Below, piece by piece: positions 10,444-22,325 of a stretch of 64,000 nucleotides of DNA (position 1 is its first letter; every line of letters begins with the position of its first letter). The translations under genes were made by a program, and so were the position numbers. Location: assembly GCF_002776525.5 (NCBI RefSeq), contig NC_045441.1, positions 129,441,218-129,505,217 of the forward strand, written 5' to 3'. The notes below the pieces were generated by a model, which saw only the letters and a list, made by a program, of their open reading frames with translations, was not told where the DNA came from and did not search any database. Origin of the DNA: Piliocolobus tephrosceles. Its lineage: Eukaryota > Chordata > Mammalia > Primates > Cercopithecidae.

Positions 10444-11395
10444 GATTGTAGATTAACAAACAAATGTTTGTTTAATACTGTAACTTAACATAAGGCACGT
10501 GGGTTAGGTTGGCTAGACTCCTCACTACAGTGGCCATCAGAGACCATAATCTGGGCTCAGAGCATGGATCTAAAAGGAGCAAGAAGCCCTCATCTGGATG
10601 TCGCTTGGCCTGAAGGAGCCTGGGGGCCTCTGATCTCCTGCAAATAGTCGCCAGCTTCCCTTCACTTAGCAGCTGGCCTCAGCAGGGATGTCAGCAATTC
10701 ATAGAAATGGTTCTTCCCTTTATCCTTTGAGAAAAGGGACATGCAAAATAAGCCAAACGTTTTCTAGTGTGAACAGATTGAGGTGCTACTTTTAAAAAGA
10801 AACATGGAGCAACCGAAAAGTCCAATGGAAAACAGAAAATAACTAAGAGGTCAGAAACTAACACAAGAGAAGAAAGTAGCAATGATTTAAATGTGCGCAT
10901 TAACAGTTCACAGGAATGGAACAGAGTTTCCATACACTGAAAGGTGAGTCTCTTTCCCATCTCCACCCAGAGCACAACTTCAAAGAAACAGACTCAAATT
11001 GTCGGAAGGGCTAAAAAGAACAACTTTGACTTGTTAGGGATATCAGACTCTGATCCAAACTAACAAAGGAAATAATGTGCTCGCCTTGGAAAATCTTTTT
11101 TTTTTTTTTGTTTAATGGATAGCTTAAAAAAAATGAGCCTGGTTGTATTGTGGGTTAGGTGCGGGTTCTGGCTGGACGTCAGGGGGAGAGCGTCTGGTGT
11201 CTTTCAATCGGTTATAAAAAGCTCCTAGGACCTCAGTCCAGTCTTTTCTAGAAGTATGATTAATTACATTGCACTAACTATTGCCTGTGGTAAGTGGGCA
11301 TCAGTGAAGCTGAGTCTTTCTGTTATTTCTGTTTCCATGCTTTGAAGACAAGAGTCTTCTCACAGAGCTCTTTGTAAACAGACTTTCTGCCAATT
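10444..11395. other. Single-copy stretch
   Basis: It includes a T run near 11096-11109. The 94-codon minus-strand frame at 10691-10975 resembles no known protein. Confidence 0.5.
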
Positions 11396-11432
11396 TATTT
11401 ATTTATTTATTTTTTTATTTTTATTTTTTTTT
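11396..11432. repeat. (ATTT)n Alu tail
   Basis: ATTT units and T runs form the reversed tail of the following AluY. Confidence 0.85.
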
Positions 11433-11715
11433 TTGAGACGGAGTCTTGCTCTGTTGCCCAGGCTGGAGTGCAGTGGCCGGATCTCAGCTCACCGCAACCT
11501 CCGTCTCCTGGGTTCACGCCATTCTCCTGCCTCAGCCTCCTGAGTGGCTGGGACCACAGGCGCCCACCACCTCGCCCGGCTAATTTTTTGTATTTTTAGT
11601 AGAGACGGGGTTTCACCGTGTTAGCCAGGAGGGTCTCGATCTCCTGACCTCGTGATCCGCCCGTCTCGGCCTCCCAAAGTGCTGGGATTACAGGCTTGAG
11701 CCACCGCGCCCGGCC
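11433..11715 (-). mobile_element. Young AluY, Old World monkey type
   Basis: GGCCGGATCTCAGCTCAC and GGCTTGAGCCACCGCGCCC are the variants I associate with cercopithecid AluY. TCTGCCAATTTA is duplicated on both sides, so the insertion is recent. Confidence 0.93.
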
Positions 11716-12142
11716 TCTGCCAATTTAATAGAGTAGATTAATTGAACTATAGGAGGAGGGAGAATTTGCAATGTAAAGTGATTCTATGGTACGCTTTATT
11801 GTAAAAATGAGAGTCTATTGTAAATGTGGGTTTTTGAAAAGCAAAATGGAAGAGCCCATGCCAGGTAAAAGAATGAATTCCCATCACACATAGGATAGAG
11901 AAGCAGGGCAGCTGGCAGGTGCTGCATGCACATAAAACTGTTAGCACCATGCCCAGCCCTGAGGACTCAAGCAACACATGGAAGCTGTTGAAATACTATC
12001 AGCCTGTGTGGATACTGTTATCCTCCTATTATCCCATGTCTACATAAGTACCAGCAATGACAGAGGATTAAGATTTCATCTAGTGCTCATCAATCTCTTA
12101 ATCTCTGTTCAGGAACTGACAGTGGTTGAAATCCCAGCTCTC
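11716..12142. other. Single-copy stretch
   Basis: No gene or repeat recognised. Confidence 0.5.
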
Positions 12143-12427
12143 GGCCGGGTGCGGTGGCTCATGTGTGTAATCCCAGCACTTTGGGATCTCTTGAGGCCAG
12201 GAGTTTGAGCCTAGCCTGGCCAACATGGTGAAACCCTGCCTCTGCTAAAAATACAAAATTTAGCCAGGCGTGGTGGCGGGCACCTGTAATCCCAGCCACT
12301 CAGGAGGCTGAGGCAGGAGAATCGCTTGAACCCAGGAGGCAGAGGTTGCAGTGAGCCGAGATCATGCCATTGCACTCCAGTCTGATCAACAAAAGCGAAA
12401 CTCCGTCTCAAAAAAAAAAAAAAAAAA
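12143..12427 (+). mobile_element. Alu with left-arm deletion
   Basis: The usual sequence between CAGCACTTTGGGA and CTTGAGGCCAGG is shortened. Copies of TCCCAGCTC flank the element. Confidence 0.93.
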
Positions 12428-13138
12428 CATTCCCAGCTCCCCACACCGGCAGCCACAGCTCTCTCCGGCTGCCCTCAACCCCCGCCCTCCTCTCCCTCCA
12501 CTTGGGTCAAGCCAACCTCCTCCCTATCCTCTGCAAAACTTCAGCTCCTCCCTGCTCATGCCTTTTTCCCCACTCCTGGGGGCAAAGAGATGAAACCAGA
12601 TGGGTTGCAAATGACTCCTATGGATTGGAGCTGAAATGTAGGTTGAAGATAACTGTGGAGAGAGTACAGGCAAACAAAGCCCAAAGTCTAGCTCCTTCTC
12701 TTCAGCTTTCTGCTCCCTCCAACATCCTCTGGAAAGTTCTCAACAGTAAACAGCTCACACAGTTCGGGAAGTACGAGGGGCTTGCACTTTTTCCATGAAA
12801 CTCTTCAAACACTCATGTGAAAATACATTACAATTATCAGACATCTGGTTTACTTGAATAATATTATACACAAGTACCATTTAATACAGAAGTCAGATTT
12901 TATTGCTTTTGGTGAAGGGCCAGAGTAAGATTAAAGAGCAAAGAACAGCACAACGTAACCTGGAGTTAGAGTCAGAGTGAATAACATTGCAAAGGAACTT
13001 TCAAAGGAGGAATTATTTCTGGGTCAATTTAACTGTAGAGTCTAAAATAACTTTAGCAGCCAGCTCAGAAGATAAACTCTAAACGGACATGTCTGTGTCA
13101 AAGAGTAAGAAACTAGCTTTTTCTGAAACATTTCTTTT
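12428..13138. other. Single-copy stretch with a pyrimidine-rich start
   Basis: Positions 12430-12570 are C/T rich. A 144-codon frame that begins inside the Alu tail runs through it and looks like chance. Confidence 0.5.
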
Positions 13139-13430
13139 CTTTTTTTTTTCCTGAGACAGAGTCTCACTCTGTGGCCCAGGCTGGAGTGCAGTGGCGCGAT
13201 GTCGGCTCACTGCAAGCTCCGCCTCCTGGGTTCAAGCAATTCTGTGCCTCAGCCTCCTGAGTAGTTGGCATTACAGGCGCCCGCCATCACGCCCAGCGAG
13301 TTTTTGTATTTTTAGTAGAGACGGGGTTTCACCATCTTGGCCAGGCTGGTCTTGGACTGCTGACCTCATGATCCACCTGCCTCGGCCTCCCAAAGTGTTG
13401 GGATTATAGGCGTGAACCACTGCACCCGGC
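13139..13430 (-). mobile_element. Alu (AluS/Y type) with target-site duplication
   Basis: GAAACATTTCTT occurs on both sides. The element runs from poly-T to CTGCACCCGGC. Confidence 0.95.
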
Positions 13431-13737
13431 GTGAAACATTTCTTAAGTGAATATGCGTTAGAATTATCCCCAAAACCTTTCTAGTGAAAAGGGTTGATCG
13501 ACTGGAAGGGTCTAGATGTGTCACTCCTCAGTGCAAACTGCTGAGTGGGAAATGGGTTCCAGAAAAGGCTTGTCTCCGTTTGGAAAATATAAAGTTGGCC
13601 CCAGCGAATGATGCGATAAGGTCAAGTCTAATCACTGTAAATGTGTCCTCTGCAGCCTGCCTATGGGGCAGCTGGGACCTCAGCTCTCTGCATTTACACT
13701 CTAAGTATCTGTCTCTGCTTATCCTGCCTTCTGCCCT

Positions 13738-14531
13738 TTTGTGGGTTAAATGTGTCCCCCCAAAAAGATATATTGAAGTCCTAACTCCCACTACCTGTAA
13801 ATGTGACCTTATTTGGAAATGGGATCTTTGCAGATATAATCAAGTTTAAATGAGGTCATACTTAATTAGAGTGGGCCCTACTCCAATATGACTGGGGTCC
13901 TCATGAGATCAGGAAACAGAGACAGAGATACGCACACACAGAGGGAAGACAACGTGAAGAGATCCAGGGAGAATGTCCCGTGAGGACGGAGGCAGAGATT
14001 GGAGCGGTGCATCTACAAGCAACAGACCACCCAGGATTGTTGGTGACACCAGAAGCTGGAAGAGGCGAGGAAGGATTCCCCACTGGAGCCTTCAGAAGGA
14101 GGCTAGCCCAGCAGACACCTTGACTGCAGACTTCTAGCCTCCAGAACTATGAGAGAAGAAACCGCTGTTGGTTGGACGCAGTGGCTCACGCCTATAATCC
14201 CAGCACTTTGGGAGACTGAGGCAGTGGATCACCTGAGATCAGGAGTTCAAGACCAGCCTGGCCAACGTGGCGGAACCCCGTCTCTACTAAATATACAAAA
14301 ATTAGCCAGGCATGGTGGCACGCACCTGTAATCCCAGCTACTTGGGAGGTTGAGGCAGGAGAATCACTTGAACCCAGGAGGCGGAGATTGCAGTGAGCCA
14401 ACATCATGCCACTGCACTCCAGCCTGAGCTGACTCAGCGTCCAAAAAAATAAAAAAAAGAAAAAGAAATTGCTGTTGTTTTAAGCTCCCCAGGCTGTGGT
14501 CATTGTTACACAGCCCTAGCAAAGTCATACA
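13738..14531 (+). mobile_element. MaLR/ERVL-type solitary LTR split by an Alu
   Basis: TGTGTCCCCCCAAAAAGATA, GTGACCTTATTTGGAAATGG, CTTCTAGCCTCCAGAACTAT and, after the Alu, GCTGTTGTTTTAAGC and ACAGCCCTAGCAAAGTCATA follow the order of a mammalian LTR of this class. The exact subfamily is not resolved. Confidence 0.7.
14170..14466 (+). mobile_element. Alu (AluS type) inside the LTR
   Basis: It is bracketed by GAAACCGCTGTTG and GAAATTGCTGTTG, diverged copies of the LTR target. Confidence 0.93.
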
Positions 14532-14651
14532 TCCCCAGATGGCTTTGTCCTCTCCTCTCCTTCCGAATCCCTCCCTACCCTCATCCACAGAAATGCAGGT
14601 TCACAGAAACACAGGTGTGTCAGTCCACAGCCACAGACCTCCACACACAGC

Positions 14652-14696
14652 TCCCCAAATGCACACACACACATACACACACATACAAATGCACAT
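14652..14696. repeat. (CA)n-rich microsatellite
   Basis: CACACA blocks are separated by TA and AATG. Confidence 0.8.
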
Positions 14697-15532
14697 TTGA
14701 TGTGTCATTATGAAGAATTTTGCCCATCAAATTTTGCCCATTGTATTTCATCTAGCCCCCAGCCAAGGTCAGTTTGCATGAGGCAATATGTGGAGCATTT
14801 TAAAGCCAACAACACGCCATGCCAGGTCATCTGTAAAGCTTTAGTGTAAACGACTTCAGGCACATTTTTTCAGTCACCTCTGAGGAGTATTTTATTACTT
14901 ATGTAAAAGGAATGAATAGCGTTTTACATCTGGGTCCCCTTTCAGTTCTTTTACAGTTCAGTGATTTTTGTCTGCTTGTTTTGTTTTCTCTTTTTTACAA
15001 TTTTTTATTTAGTGGTTTTAAATATATTCACACAGTTGTGCAACCATCACCACAATCTGATTTTAGAACATTTTCATCACCCCCAAAAGAAACCCTGTAC
15101 CCATCGTATGTCACTCCTCATTTCCCTCCTCCCCCACACTCTAGCCTCACACAACCACTCATCTGCTTTCTGTCTCAATAGATTTGCTTACTTAGAACCT
15201 TTCATATAAAGGGAATCATACAATATCTAGTCTTTTATAACTGGCTTCTTTTTTCACTTAGCAAAATGTTTCAAGGTGGGTTTATGCTAAAGTATGTATC
15301 AGCACTTTAATCCTTTTCATGGCTGAGTAATATTTTATTGCATGGATATGCCACATATTATTTATCCATTTATCAGTTGATGGACATCTGGGTTGTTTCT
15401 ACCGTTTGGCTATTATGAATAATCCCACAATGAACACTCATGTACAAGTGTTTGTGTGGACATATGTTTCCATTTCTCTCGTGTACATGCCTAAGAGTAG
15501 AATTTTTCTGAACATAACTCTATGTCTTGGGT

Positions 15533-15818
15533 TTTTGTTTTGTTGAGACAAGGTCTTACTTTGTTGTCTAGGCTGAAGTGTAGTGATATGAACATGGCTC
15601 ACTGCAGGCTTGACCTCCTGGACTCAAGTGATCCTCCTGCCTCAGCCTCCCATGTAGCTGGGACCACAGGTGTGCACCAACATGCCTGGCTAACTTTTGT
15701 ATTTTTTGTAGAGACAGTTTTGCCATGTTGCTCAGGCTTAGTCTCAAACTCCTGGGCTCAAGCAATCTGTCCACCTTGGCCTCCCAAAGTGCTGGGACCA
15801 CAGCCACCATGCCCGGCC
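15533..15818 (-). mobile_element. Old Alu (AluJ type) inside L1
   Basis: It runs from TTGAGACAAGGTCTTAC to CATGCCCGGCC and contains GGCTCACTGCAGGCTTGACC. Confidence 0.92.
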
Positions 15819-15838
15819 TGGTAACTCTGTTTAACTTT

Positions 15839-16003
15839 CTTTTTTTTTTTCTTTTCTTTTTTTTTTTTTGAGATGGAGTCTCACTCTGTTGCCCAGGTTG
15901 GAGTGCAGTGGAGCAATCTCAGCTCACTGCAGCCCCCATCTCCCACTTCAACCTCCACCTCCCAAAGTGCTGGGATTACAGGTGTAAGCCACCACACCTG
16001 GCC
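15839..16003 (-). mobile_element. Alu with large internal deletion
   Basis: The start (GAGATGGAGTCTC) joins directly to CACTTCAACCTCCACCTCCC near the other end. Flanks share TGTTTAAC. Confidence 0.9.
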
Positions 16004-16746
16004 ATGTTTAACATTTTGAGGAACCACCAAACTGTTTTCCAAAGTGGCTATAACACTTTACTATCCTACCAGCAATGTATGAAAATTCTAATTTCTCCAT
16101 AAATACACTATACTTGTTATTCTCCATCTTTTTATTATAGCCAACCTGGTGGGTATAAAGTGATATCTCATTGTGCTTTTTATTTGCATTTCCCTACTGA
16201 TTAATGATGTTGAGTTTTTTAATGTGCTTATTAACCATTTGTAAACCTCCTTTGGAGAAATGTGTCTTCAAATCCTTTGCCTGTTTTTCAATTGGGTCAT
16301 GTCTTTGTGTTGTTGTTGAGTTGTAAAAGATCTTTATATAGTCTGGACAGAAGTCCCTTACTGGGTATATGATTTGCAAATATTTTCTCCCATCTGTGAA
16401 CTGTCTTTTCCTTTCTTCCTGGTGCCTTGTGAAACACAAAAGCTTTCAATTGGATAAAGTCAGTTTATCTATTTTTTCTTTTGTTGCTTGTGCTTTTGGT
16501 GTGGATCCAAGAAACCACTACCTGACTTGATATCACAAAGATTTAGTCCTATGTTTTCTTCAAAGGGTTTTCTAGTTTTAGCTCTTACATTTAGATGTAT
16601 GATCCACTTTGAGTAATTTTTTAACATATGGTGTGAGATAGGGATCCAAACTCATTCTTTTGCATTTGTATATAGATATTACATTTTGATCCTGTTTCTT
16701 TTTGACTTGTTCTATGATACTGTACCTGTTTTCCATAAATCACCTT

Positions 16747-16877
16747 TTATTTATTTATTTAGACACAGGAGTCTTGCTATATTGCCCAGGCTGGACTCAA
16801 ACTCCTGGGCTCAAGCGATCCTCTGGCCTCAACCTCCAGAATAGCTGGGACTACAGGCACACACAATCATGCTCAGT
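16747..16877 (-). mobile_element. Alu monomer (FLAM/FRAM or deleted AluJ) with target-site duplication
   Basis: AAATCACCTTTTA occurs on both sides, so this short element was inserted or was shortened in place. Confidence 0.85.
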
Positions 16878-16910
16878 TCCACAAATCACCTTTTACGTGT
16901 CTTTGATGAG

Positions 16911-16976
16911 ACTACACCAAGAATGATAAAAAAGAAAACCCTAACTACACCAAGAGTGATAAAAAAGAAAACCCTA
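16911..16976. repeat. 33-bp tandem duplication
   Basis: The unit ACTACACCAAG followed by ATGATAAAAAAGAAAACCC occurs twice (16911-16943 and 16944-16976) with one substitution. Confidence 0.95.
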
Positions 16977-17172
16977 AATGAAGAAACAGTCCATATGAGG
17001 AAGTGGTTAGTCCTTCTTTCATTGCCTGTAATCTGTAACTCATTTCTCCAATTTTAATTTTTCCCCTTTTCTTATAATATTTTACAATGCAATTTAGTAC
17101 CTGCTAGATTAAGTCAGTGGTAACTGTACCAATTAGTCCTGACCTAACCTTCAGCTATTCTATTTTTTCCCA

Positions 17173-17173
<1 letters not shown>

Positions 17174-17214
<41 letters not shown>

Positions 17215-17220
17215 ATCTAT
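17174..17220. repeat. (TC)n then (CTAT)n microsatellite
   Basis: A long uninterrupted TC run ends in CTATCTATCTAT. Confidence 0.9.
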
Positions 17221-17221
17221 T

Positions 17222-17360
17222 TAGAGTTGAAGTCTCACTCAGTCACACAGGCTGGAGTGCAGTGGTACAATCATAGCTCACTGTAGCCTTGAATTCCTGG
17301 CCTCCAGTGATCCTCCTGCCTCAGCCTTCTGAGTCTCTGGGATTACAAGCATGAGCCATC
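17222..17360 (-). mobile_element. Old Alu monomer (FLAM type)
   Basis: GTTGAAGTCTCACTCAGTC and CTCACTGTAGCCTTGAATTC mark a single arm ending at CATGAGCCATC. Confidence 0.82.
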
Positions 17361-17763
17361 AATTTAAAACTTCAATTTGACAAAGATTTTGACCACCAAC
17401 AATGTATCCATCTGTTGGTCCTGGGTAAATCAGAGGTGAAAAGACAATTGCCCTGCCCTCAGACTATCACAGCCAAGATGGGGAGAGGTCTGGCATGTAA
17501 ACAAATAACAAGGGAGTACGAACATAAGAGAGAAGGAGTGATTGTGTGAGGGGGGCTGGAAAACCTCATAAAGGGAGGAGATTAGAGCAAAGACTCAGAG
17601 CAGGGCCCAGGCATGGACCAATGTCTGATGCAAGCTGAGTGAGGCCCTTATCAAGCTGGATACCAGATGCTCCATCTAGAGGAGGCAGTTTCCACTCATC
17701 CCCAGCAGATCATATCACTGTAGGTAGACCCAGAAAGGTCAAAAAAGGTTGAAAAAAATTCTC
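17361..17763. other. L2-like and single-copy sequence
   Basis: CAATTGCCCTGCCCTCA and ACAAATAACAAGG resemble L2 remains. The rest is not assigned. Confidence 0.4.
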
Positions 17764-18068
17764 AGCCAGACGTGGTGGCTCATGCCTGTAATCCCAGCAT
17801 TTTGGGATGCTGAGGTGGGCAGATCACCTGAGGTCAGGAGTTCAAGACCAAGCTGGCCAACATGGTGAAACCCTGTCTCTACTAAAAATACAAAAATTAG
17901 CTGGGTGTGATGGTGGGTGCCTGTAGTCCCAGCTACTCAGGAGGCTGAGGCAGGAGAATTGCTTGAATCCAGGAAGCAGAGGTTGCAGTGAGCTGAGATC
18001 ACACCACTGCACTTCAGCCTGGGCAACAGAACGAGACTCCATCTCCAAAAGAAAAGAAAAAGGAAGAA
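17764..18068 (+). mobile_element. Alu (AluS type) with target-site duplication
   Basis: GTTGAAAAAAA lies on both sides of the element. Confidence 0.95.
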
Positions 18069-18119
18069 GTTGAAAAAAAAATCTAATTTTTGTGTGGAAT
18101 TCCTCATTTTTGAAAGCTG

Positions 18120-18690
18120 TTAATTAATTTGAATTTTAAAACTTTATAGTGAGTTCCTCAAAATGCTGCATAGAATTACCGTACAATGCAGCAATTCCAC
18201 TCCTGGGTATATTCCCCCAGAGAATTGAAAACAGGGACTCACAGATGTTTGTAGGCCAATGTTCATTGCAACCCAAAGTGGAAACAATCCAAGTGTCTAT
18301 CAACAGATGAGCTGATAAATAATATGTGATATATTCATACAATGCAATACTCTGCCATTAAAAAAAAAGTTCAGCTCCAATACATGCTACAACATGGACG
18401 AATCTTGGAAATCTTATGCTAAGTAAAATAAGCCAGCCACAAAAGGACAAATATTATATGATTGTACTACATGAAACACCTAGAATAGGCAAATTCACAC
18501 AGACAGAAAGTAGATAAGAGATTACCAGGGGCTGGGGGAGGGAGGTGGGTGGAGGTGCCTAGGAGTTCTTGCTTAAGTACAGTTTCTGCATGAGGTGATG
18601 AAAACGTTTTGGAAACAGTGGGTGATGTTTGCACAACATGGCAAATATAACTAATGCCACTGCATTGTACACTTAATAATGGTTAAAACG
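18120..18690 (+). mobile_element. Old L1 3' end
   Basis: CAATTCCACTCCTGGGTATA, ACATGCTACAACATGGACGA and CACTTAATAATGGTTAAAA are standard L1 3' landmarks. No poly-A signal or coding frame is preserved. Confidence 0.88.
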
Positions 18691-18691
18691 G

Positions 18692-18985
18692 GTGCTGGGC
18701 ACAGTGGCTCATGCCTGTAATCCCAGCACTTTGAGAGGCCAAGGTGGGCACATCATGAGGTCAGGAGATCAAGACCATCCTGGCTAACACAGTGAAACCC
18801 CGTCTCTACTAAAAACACAAAAAATTAGCCGGGCATGGTGGCACATGCCTATAGTCCCAGCTACTCGGAGGCTGAAGCAGGAGAATTACTTGAACCTGGG
18901 TGGTGAAGGTTGCAGTGAGCCGAGATCGCGCCACCGCACTCTGGCCTGAGCAACAGAGCGAGACTCTGTCTCATAACAATAATAG
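18692..18985 (+). mobile_element. Alu (AluS/Y type) with target-site duplication
   Basis: It sits in the tail of the L1. AATAATGGTTAAAA occurs on both sides. Confidence 0.94.
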
Positions 18986-19002
18986 AAATAATGGTTAAAA
19001 TA

Positions 19003-19034
19003 TTACACACACACACACACATATATATATATAA
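19003..19034. repeat. Compound (CA)n(TA)n microsatellite
   Basis: A CA run passes directly into a TA run. Confidence 0.95.
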
Positions 19035-19036
19035 AC

Positions 19037-19343
19037 AGCTGGGCCCACTGGCTCACGCCTGTAATCCCAGCACTTGGGAAGGCCGAGGAGGGAGGATCAC
19101 TTGGGGTCAGGAGTTTGGGACCAGCCTGGCCAACATGAAAAAACCCCGTCTCTACTAAAAATACAAAAATTAGCTGCATGTGGTGGTGCACACCTGTAAT
19201 CCCAGCTACTTGGGAGGCTGAGGCAGAAGAATCACTTGAACCCAGGAGGTAGAGGTTGCAGTGAGCTGAGATCATGCCACTGCACTCCAGCCTTGGTGAC
19301 AGAGCGAGACTCCATCTCAACAAAACAAAACAACAAAAACGAA
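19037..19343 (+). mobile_element. Alu (AluS type)
   Basis: It runs from CAGCTGGGCCCACTGGCTC to an (AAC)n-containing A tail. Confidence 0.95.
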
Positions 19344-20228
19344 AATTAAATGTTGTATATATCTTACTACCAAAAAAACAAAACCAAAAACCTCTAGAGT
19401 GGCTAGACAAAACATATCAGGAGTGGCTCTGTGGGCTGTGGGCCAGCAGTTTGGGCCCTTGTGCTCAGTGGTGACAGCCAACGCCATCTCCACTAAGCCT
19501 TTTCATATTCAAGGACCAACGGTAACGGACAGCTCTATGCTAGACGTTGGAGTGGGGCTGGGGAGGTGGATAAAATTAAAAATATATCTTTCCAATCCTT
19601 GAGATTAAAGCTAGAAATAGACCTAACAGTAGTAATACGGCAACATGCTTTCAGGGGGTTCCAAAAATGTGCCTGGAGAGATTTGGAGAGGAGATCGCAT
19701 GGATCACACCTGGCTGTGGGGATCACCAAAAGACTCGTGAAGGCGCTGGCACATGAGCTGAGCACTGAAGTTTAGGTGAGAGGGCAAGGATGCTGCCTGC
19801 CTGCCTGAGCAGAGGTCTGGGGGAAGAACAGAGGGTGTTTGTGAGTACGGATCCAGTTTGACTGGAGCAGACTCCAATTAGAGAAGGAGCTGGGAAGGGA
19901 GGGGGGGACTGGGATGAGGAGACCAGGCCAAATAGAGGACTTCCCACTTCATTTTGAGCAGAACAAGCAAAGTTCTCAAAGCTGTTCCTGAGAATGATGA
20001 GCCAGGCTCCTGAGAGGAGACAGGGACCCGCTGGAAGGCTAGCAGAGGGGCCAGAAGGGACGACAGTCAGAAGCTGAAGGCCGCAAAGGGAGGGTCCGAA
20101 TGGGGCCATGGTGATGGCCACAAAGATGAAGGGAGAGGCTGGAGTGAGGGGGAGGGTCGGAGTTTCCTTTTGATGTGTGGTTTTTGTCCTTTAGGTTAGA
20201 GGAGACTGAGGCAGCAGAAAGAAATGGC
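19344..20228. other. Single-copy and L2-like sequence
   Basis: Parts such as GAGCACTGAAGTTTAGGTGA have an L2 look. Open frames on both strands up to 132 codons are mutually overlapping and not convincing. Confidence 0.4.
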
Positions 20229-20506
20229 AGGGGCTGGGTGCAGTGGCTCACCCCTGTAATCCCAGCACTTTGGGAGGCTGAGGTAGGTAGAGCACTTGAG
20301 GTCGGGAGTTCGAGACCAGCCTGGCCAACGTGGTGAAACCCTGTCTCTACTAAAAATACAAAAATTAGCCTGGCAAGGTGGCGGGTATCTGTAATCCCAG
20401 TTACTCGGGAGGCTGAGGCAGGAGAACTGCTTGAACCTGGGAGGTGGAGTTTGCAGTGAGCTGAGATAGCACCACTGCACTCCAGCCTGGGCAACAGAGA
20501 GAGACT
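20229..20506 (+). mobile_element. Alu lacking its A tail
   Basis: It starts GGGGCTGGGTGCAGTGG and stops at CAACAGAGAGAGACT without a poly-A tail, so its 3' end is truncated or deleted. Confidence 0.93.
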
Positions 20507-21029
20507 TGGTGGAGGACTGGAGATGAGAGAGGATGCAGAGGGACCACTGAGCAGGAGGGACCGGAGGGAGCGGAGCTGAGAGACCCGGCAAGGTGAGGGT
20601 GGCGCAGACCTAAGTGAGGGGAGGGTGGGAGAGAGCAAAGAGCAGAGTCTCTGGGGCAAGAAAGGAAGATGGCTCCATACTTGCCCAGAAAGATAGTAAA
20701 CGAAGTCATCTGCTTTGAAGGAGGGGACCAGGAGTGACTCTGGTGGCTCAACAGTAGCATGTCACAGAGGAAGAATTCAGTGGCTGCTGAGTGTCACGGG
20801 GCCCAGCTGAGACTGGAGAGCACACACCCAGAGCAGCCCCACGAGCGATGTAGTTGTCCCTGCTTCGCACACTAAAGGGAGAGTGGGAAAGGCATACAGC
20901 ATGGGGCGCAGTGGCCAAGCAGGCCTAGGAGCAGTGTAAGAAAACACCAGAAGGGAGAGATTCTCCATCAGAGAAGGCACGTTCTTGTGGGGTTTTTATT
21001 TGTTAAAATTCGAAGTGTTTTCCCCCCAG
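20507..21029. other. GC-rich single-copy stretch
   Basis: Purine-rich sequence with no recognised gene. Confidence 0.5.
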
Positions 21030-21215
21030 AATATACTTTTTAAAGCTGACAATTATTTATGGGTATAATGTAATGTTTTGAGAGATATATACATGTTGTG
21101 AAATGATTAAATCAATCCCATGAACATTTCCATCACCTCCAATGCTTACCATTTCTTGAAGTGAGAACACATAAAATGCTCTTAGCATTTCTGAAATATA
21201 CCATACATTAATATT
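21030..21215 (+). mobile_element. L1 3' UTR fragment
   Basis: ATTATTTATGGGTATAATGT and TTCTTGAAGTGAGAACACAT match the 3' end of intermediate-age L1 elements as I recall them. Confidence 0.65.
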
Positions 21216-21227
21216 AATATAAGGCAT

Positions 21228-21378
21228 GGCCAGGCGCGGTGGCTCACGCCTATATTCCAGCACTTTGGGAGGCCGAGGCAGGCAGATCCCCTGAGGTTGG
21301 GAGTTCCAGACCAGCCTGACCAACACTAAGAAACCCCGTCTCTAATAAAAAAAAAAAAAAACACACACACACACACAT
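21228..21378 (+). mobile_element. Solitary Alu left monomer with A tail and target-site duplication
   Basis: It starts GGCCAGGCGCGGTGGCTC and ends in the middle A-rich linker (CTCTAATAAAAA), followed by an A run and (CA)n. ATAAGGCA occurs on both sides. Confidence 0.9.
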
Positions 21379-22325
21379 AAGGCACATCTTTGAAATGGCC
21401 AGCCATGGAGAGAAGGGTGACTGGGAGGATGAGAGATGGAGATTTGGAGGGATTTTGAGCTGAAAGGTTGAAGGAGGCACAGCCTCATGTAATTACGAAG
21501 TCCAGTTAGCCTCACTGCCCTGTGGGTGACTGTGCGTCCTGCAGAGGGAGGCACCCTCGCTAAGAATTGAACGTGGCTGTGCAATTCCTTAATACAGAGA
21601 TGGCAGTGAAGAGGGTGGGAGCCTATCAGTTGGTGCTCAACTCACTACAAGAGGAGGGAGTGCTTCCCAGAAGTCGGCAGATAGAAGGCACAAGGAGGAG
21701 ATAGAATCACAGATCAGGACTTACAAGAGAAGAGGGGGAGTTGAATAATGGTGATGGAATCTAATTTGTTTCCAACACTAAACTCTAGGTCCTTGGGGCA
21801 GGACCTATGCCTTTTCCCATCCAAGTATAATCAGGCCCGACCCTGGCTGGCTTCTGAGTCAGGCACATCCAGGGTGGTGTGGCCGCAGCTATGCCTTCTC
21901 TTTGTATCTTCAGATCTAGCAAAGAACCTTACACGTGGCAGGTGTTCCATACTATGTGGCGTGAAGGGCAGCATGTCAAGGGAGCACAGGGCACGGCATT
22001 CCCTTTTCCTGACCCATAGTCAGGGAGACGTGGGAAGGTCAAGAGGAAGTCCAGCAGATGCTGGCGGGAATGGGTCTGGAAAGCTGTGGACAGCGCCAGA
22101 GGAATTGAGTCCTGAGCAACTGCAGAAAGGGAGCCTGCTCCTAGGACTTCGTTCAAATTCCAAATGGAATATACGGAGTTCTAGGAAAAGGCATGTAAAT
22201 TCAGTAAAACTCATTCTGACTTTCATTAAACAGCCTAGAGCACAGGTCCTATTAGTGGTGTGTTGGTTTCATCTCTTATGTGAAAGAGGTTTACTGAAGA
22301 AAGAGCAGTGTGATAGAAATCAAAC
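21379..22325. other. Single-copy and L2-like stretch with a 214-codon open frame
   Basis: The stretch CTTGGGGCAGGACCTATGCC and CCTTACACGTGGCAGGTGTT (21780-21950) resembles a plus-strand L2 3' end. The open frame at 21748-22392 crosses it and has no recognisable domain. Confidence 0.4.

Larger units (their letters stand above)
14990..16910 (-). mobile_element. Old L1 (3' half), antisense, with three Alu insertions
   Basis: GCAACCATCACCACAATCTG, GGCTGAGTAATATTTTATTG, TTCCAAAGTGGCTATAA and GGTATATGATTTGCAAATAT are landmarks of L1 3' sequence read in antisense. Reading resumes after each Alu. No coding frame survives. Confidence 0.85.

Noticed and set aside
12364..12798. 144-codon plus-strand open frame
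   Set aside because: It begins in the right arm of an Alu, runs through the A tail as lysines and goes on into unassigned DNA.
20039..20760. Overlapping minus-strand open frames of 119-206 codons
   Set aside because: Their bodies are antisense Alu translation (for example SRLECSGAISAHC-like runs). Such frames recur at nearly every Alu in the window and have no coding support.
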